Below are positions 62,001-64,000 of a DNA stretch of 64,000 bases, piece by piece; position 1 is the stretch's first letter; every line of letters begins with the position of its first letter. This DNA is from Pedobacter ginsengisoli (GTDB lineage Bacteria > Bacteroidota > Bacteroidia > Sphingobacteriales > Sphingobacteriaceae), in contig NZ_CP024091.1 of NCBI RefSeq assembly GCF_002736205.1, forward strand, positions 4,337,555 to 4,401,554, given 5' to 3'. The notes under the pieces were generated by a model that saw only the letters and a list, made by a program, of their open reading frames with translations, was not told the origin of the DNA and did not search any database. Made by a program: the position numbers and the translations under genes.

Positions 62001-62080
62001 CATGCTGAATTCATTTCATCATCCCGGACTTATCTTTCAAAAAACATGGTTAAGCGGGGCGCTGAAATGAATTCAGCATG
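62001..62080. repeat. REP-like palindromic element before aspS
   Basis: Arms CATGCTGAATTCATTTCA (62001-62018) and its exact complement (62063-62080) around a 44-base centre. The core CTGAATTNATTTCA is shared with the element at 38482-38562, so both seem to be members of one dispersed family. Confidence 0.7.
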
Positions 62081-62162
62081 ATGAGAAGCCCTTCTAAACA
62101 GTTAATAAATTAAATATAGCAAGTAAAATCGTCAGCATTTAAAATATGTGGTTCAAAATGAA

Positions 62163-62170
62163 TATTTTTG
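62163..62170 (+). promoter_or_regulatory. Promoter -7 box for aspS
   Basis: TATTTTTG fits TAnnTTTG and lies 19 bases before the aspS ATG (62190). Confidence 0.45.
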
Positions 62171-62189
62171 CCGCTTAATAATTTTAATA

Positions 62190-63935
62190 ATGTTAAGAAC
62201 AACTACTTGCGGCGCTTTAACCATTAAGAACTTAGGAGAAAATATAATCCTTTGCGGTTGGGTACAGAAATCAAGAGATTTAGGAGGCATGACCTTTATA
62301 GATATCCGTGACAGATACGGGATTACCCAATTGGTTTTCAATATGGATGATAATCGTGAATTGTGTGAAGCTGCCCGTAATTTAGGAAGAGAGTTCGTTA
62401 TTAAAGCCAGCGGATTGGTTGTAGAGCGCTCTAACAAGAACCTTAAAATACCTACTGGTGAAGTTGAGATAAAAATAACTGCCCTTGAAGTATTAAATTC
62501 AGCTAAACTACCTCCTTTTTTAATAGACGATGAAACTGATGGTGGTGATGACCTGAGAATGAAATATCGTTACCTTGATTTACGTAGAAATCCGGTTCGT
62601 AACAATATGATATTGCGTCACAAAATGGCACAGGCTGTACGCAGATATTTAGATGGGCTAGACTTTATTGAAGTTGAAACACCTGTACTTATTAAATCTA
62701 CACCAGAAGGTGCAAGGGACTTTGTAGTGCCAAGCCGTATGAATGCCGGTGAGTTTTATGCTTTACCTCAATCTCCACAAACCTTTAAACAACTGTTAAT
62801 GGTATCTGGATTTGACAGGTACTTCCAGATTGTAAAATGCTTTCGGGATGAGGATTTGCGTGCTGACAGGCAGCCGGAATTTACTCAGATAGACTGCGAA
62901 ATGTCGTTTATTGAGCAGGAAGATATATTAAATACTTTTGAAGGGCTGATCCGTACTTTGTTTAAAGAAGTTAAGAACTTTGATTTGCCTGAAGTGCCAA
63001 GAATGCAATATGCTGATGCCATGCGTTTTTATGGCTCTGATAAGCCTGATACCCGTTTTGACATGAAGTTTGTTGAAATCACGGATCTTGTTAAAGGCAA
63101 AGATTTCCCTGTATTTGACAATGCAGAGCTTGTTGTTGGTATTAATGCTATAGGCTGTGCAAGCTATACCCGTAAACAGGTTGATGAGCTGACTGATTTT
63201 ATTAAGCGTCCACAGATTGGTGCAACAGGATTGATCTATTTAAGGCATAATGAAGATGGCTCATTAAAATCATCTGTAGACAAGTTCTATGATGAAGATG
63301 AGTTAAAGAAATGGTCGGCAGCTTTTAATACTCAGCCCGGCGATTTAGTGCTGGTTATGGCAGGCTTACAAGATAAAGTGCGCAAACAATTAAGTGAGCT
63401 GCGCTTAGAGATGGGCAGCCGTTTAGGTTTACGCGATAAAAACAAATTCAGCGCTTTATGGGTACTTGACTTCCCTCTTTTAGAATGGGATGAAGAGACT
63501 GAAAGATACCATGCTATGCACCATCCATTTACCTCGCCTAAGCCAGAAGACATTGATCTGCTAGACTCTAAACCAGGAGAAGTAAGGGCTAATGCTTATG
63601 ATATGGTAGTAAATGGAACTGAAATTGGTGGTGGTTCAATCCGTATCCACGACCGGGCTTTACAAGCCTTAATGTTTAAACATTTAGGTTTTTCGGCTGA
63701 AGAAGCCCAAAAACAGTTTGGATTTTTGATGGACGCTTTTGAGTTCGGGGCACCTCCGCATGGTGGTATTGCATTTGGCTTTGACAGGTTATGCTCTATT
63801 TTTGCAGGCCTTGATACCATTCGTGATGTAATTGCTTTCCCTAAAAACAACTCGGGCAGAGATGTTATGATTGATAGCCCTTCTACAATTGACGATAAGC
63901 AATTGAACGAATTGAAAATAAAAACAACGGCTTAA
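62190..63935 (+). CDS. aspS: Aspartyl-tRNA synthetase
   Basis: Charges tRNA-Asp. 581 residues from ATG 62190 (MLRTTTCGALTIKNLGENII); the longer frame from 62148 crosses a promoter box. N-terminal anticodon-binding OB fold (to about 110), class II motif 2 CFRDEDLRADRQPEFTQID, a bacterial GAD insertion (about 285-420), and motif 3 GGIAFGFDRLCSIFAG at the end. Length and insertion match the bacterial type. The sequence does not show whether it is discriminating or not. A terminator follows. Confidence 0.96.
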   Translation: MLRTTTCGALTIKNLGENIILCGWVQKSRDLGGMTFIDIRDRYGITQLVFNMDDNRELCEAARNLGREFVIKASGLVVERSNKNLKIPTGEVEIKITALEVLNSAKLPPFLIDDETDGGDDLRMKYRYLDLRRNPVRNNMILRHKMAQAVRRYLDGLDFIEVETPVLIKSTPEGARDFVVPSRMNAGEFYALPQSPQTFKQLLMVSGFDRYFQIVKCFRDEDLRADRQPEFTQIDCEMSFIEQEDILNTFEGLIRTLFKEVKNFDLPEVPRMQYADAMRFYGSDKPDTRFDMKFVEITDLVKGKDFPVFDNAELVVGINAIGCASYTRKQVDELTDFIKRPQIGATGLIYLRHNEDGSLKSSVDKFYDEDELKKWSAAFNTQPGDLVLVMAGLQDKVRKQLSELRLEMGSRLGLRDKNKFSALWVLDFPLLEWDEETERYHAMHHPFTSPKPEDIDLLDSKPGEVRANAYDMVVNGTEIGGGSIRIHDRALQALMFKHLGFSAEEAQKQFGFLMDAFEFGAPPHGGIAFGFDRLCSIFAGLDTIRDVIAFPKNNSGRDVMIDSPSTIDDKQLNELKIKTTA

Positions 63936-63950
63936 GGCCGGTTGGCAAAT

Positions 63951-63982
63951 AAAAAAGGGAGTTCGTTTGAACTCCCTTTTTT
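63951..63982 (+). terminator. Terminator after aspS
   Basis: AAAAAAGGGAGTTC and its complement with a 4-base loop, ending in six Ts. Confidence 0.8.
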
Positions 63983-64000
63983 ATTTTAATAGCTTTCACT

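Overview
This window looks like a chromosome segment of a Bacteroidota bacterium close to Pedobacter and other Sphingobacteriaceae. The evidence is the AT-leaning composition, TAnnTTTG-type promoter boxes instead of Shine-Dalgarno leaders, Bacteroidota-specific families (IPExxxVDY, DUF6600-like, transcarbamylase of the acyl-ornithine type) and an arginine cluster laid out as in that phylum. The family names are recognised by eye and no database was searched.

Layout. 0-8.3 kb holds osmotic and ion-stress genes: the 3' part of a fused trehalose-6-phosphate synthase/phosphatase, an orphan infC, a MscS channel, a decayed CPA1 Na+/H+ antiporter, a DUF389 membrane protein, a ClC transporter and a DUF305 protein. 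8.4-14.5 kb holds a divergent DapB-like protein, a DKNYY-repeat protein and what reads as one stress module: ECF sigma factor, zinc-finger anti-sigma, exported peroxiredoxin, spondin-domain lipoprotein, frameshifted DoxX and a DUF417/RclC-like protein. 15.0-19.7 kb is a scarred tRNA-Ser locus. Two diverged copies of a tRNA-end/terminator unit bracket a Crp-type regulator, an NADP-binding oxidoreductase and a SnoaL-like lipoprotein, and a group IIC-type intron sits in the copy beside the intact tRNA-Ser(GGA).

From 19.7 kb the gene content is mostly core: pyk, an IPExxxVDY protein, acpP-fabF-rnc, yicC-gmk-nadD, an RsmI-like methyltransferase, a DUF6600-type secreted protein and prfC. 31.0-41.4 kb is a minus-strand arginine operon (GNAT, argG, argC, argD, argF', argB, proC, argE-like, argH, then an aminotransferase). 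It implies synthesis through acylated citrulline rather than ornithine/citrulline. 41.8-54.3 kb holds a DAO-family oxidoreductase, an M28 peptidase, ybaB plus an MBL-fold hydrolase, polA, DNA-alkylation repair genes (tag and an alkyltransferase-like protein), trmB, fcl, oxyR convergent with a superoxide dismutase, tadA and csaA. 54.4-64 kb holds an rRNA methyltransferase of the RlmI type, an MHS-family transporter with a small membrane partner, an NdpA-like protein, TerC, a second ECF sigma/anti-sigma pair with a QYG-repeat secreted protein, and aspS.

The best leads are the duplicated tRNA-Ser unit with its intron, the ECF/peroxiredoxin/spondin/DoxX/DUF417 module, the GNAT protein heading the arginine operon as candidate acyl-glutamate synthase, the valine at the substrate-selecting position of the transcarbamylase, the CPA1 pseudogene, and the sigma/anti-sigma/QYG-repeat operon. 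No rRNA, CRISPR array, integrase or transposase gene was seen.
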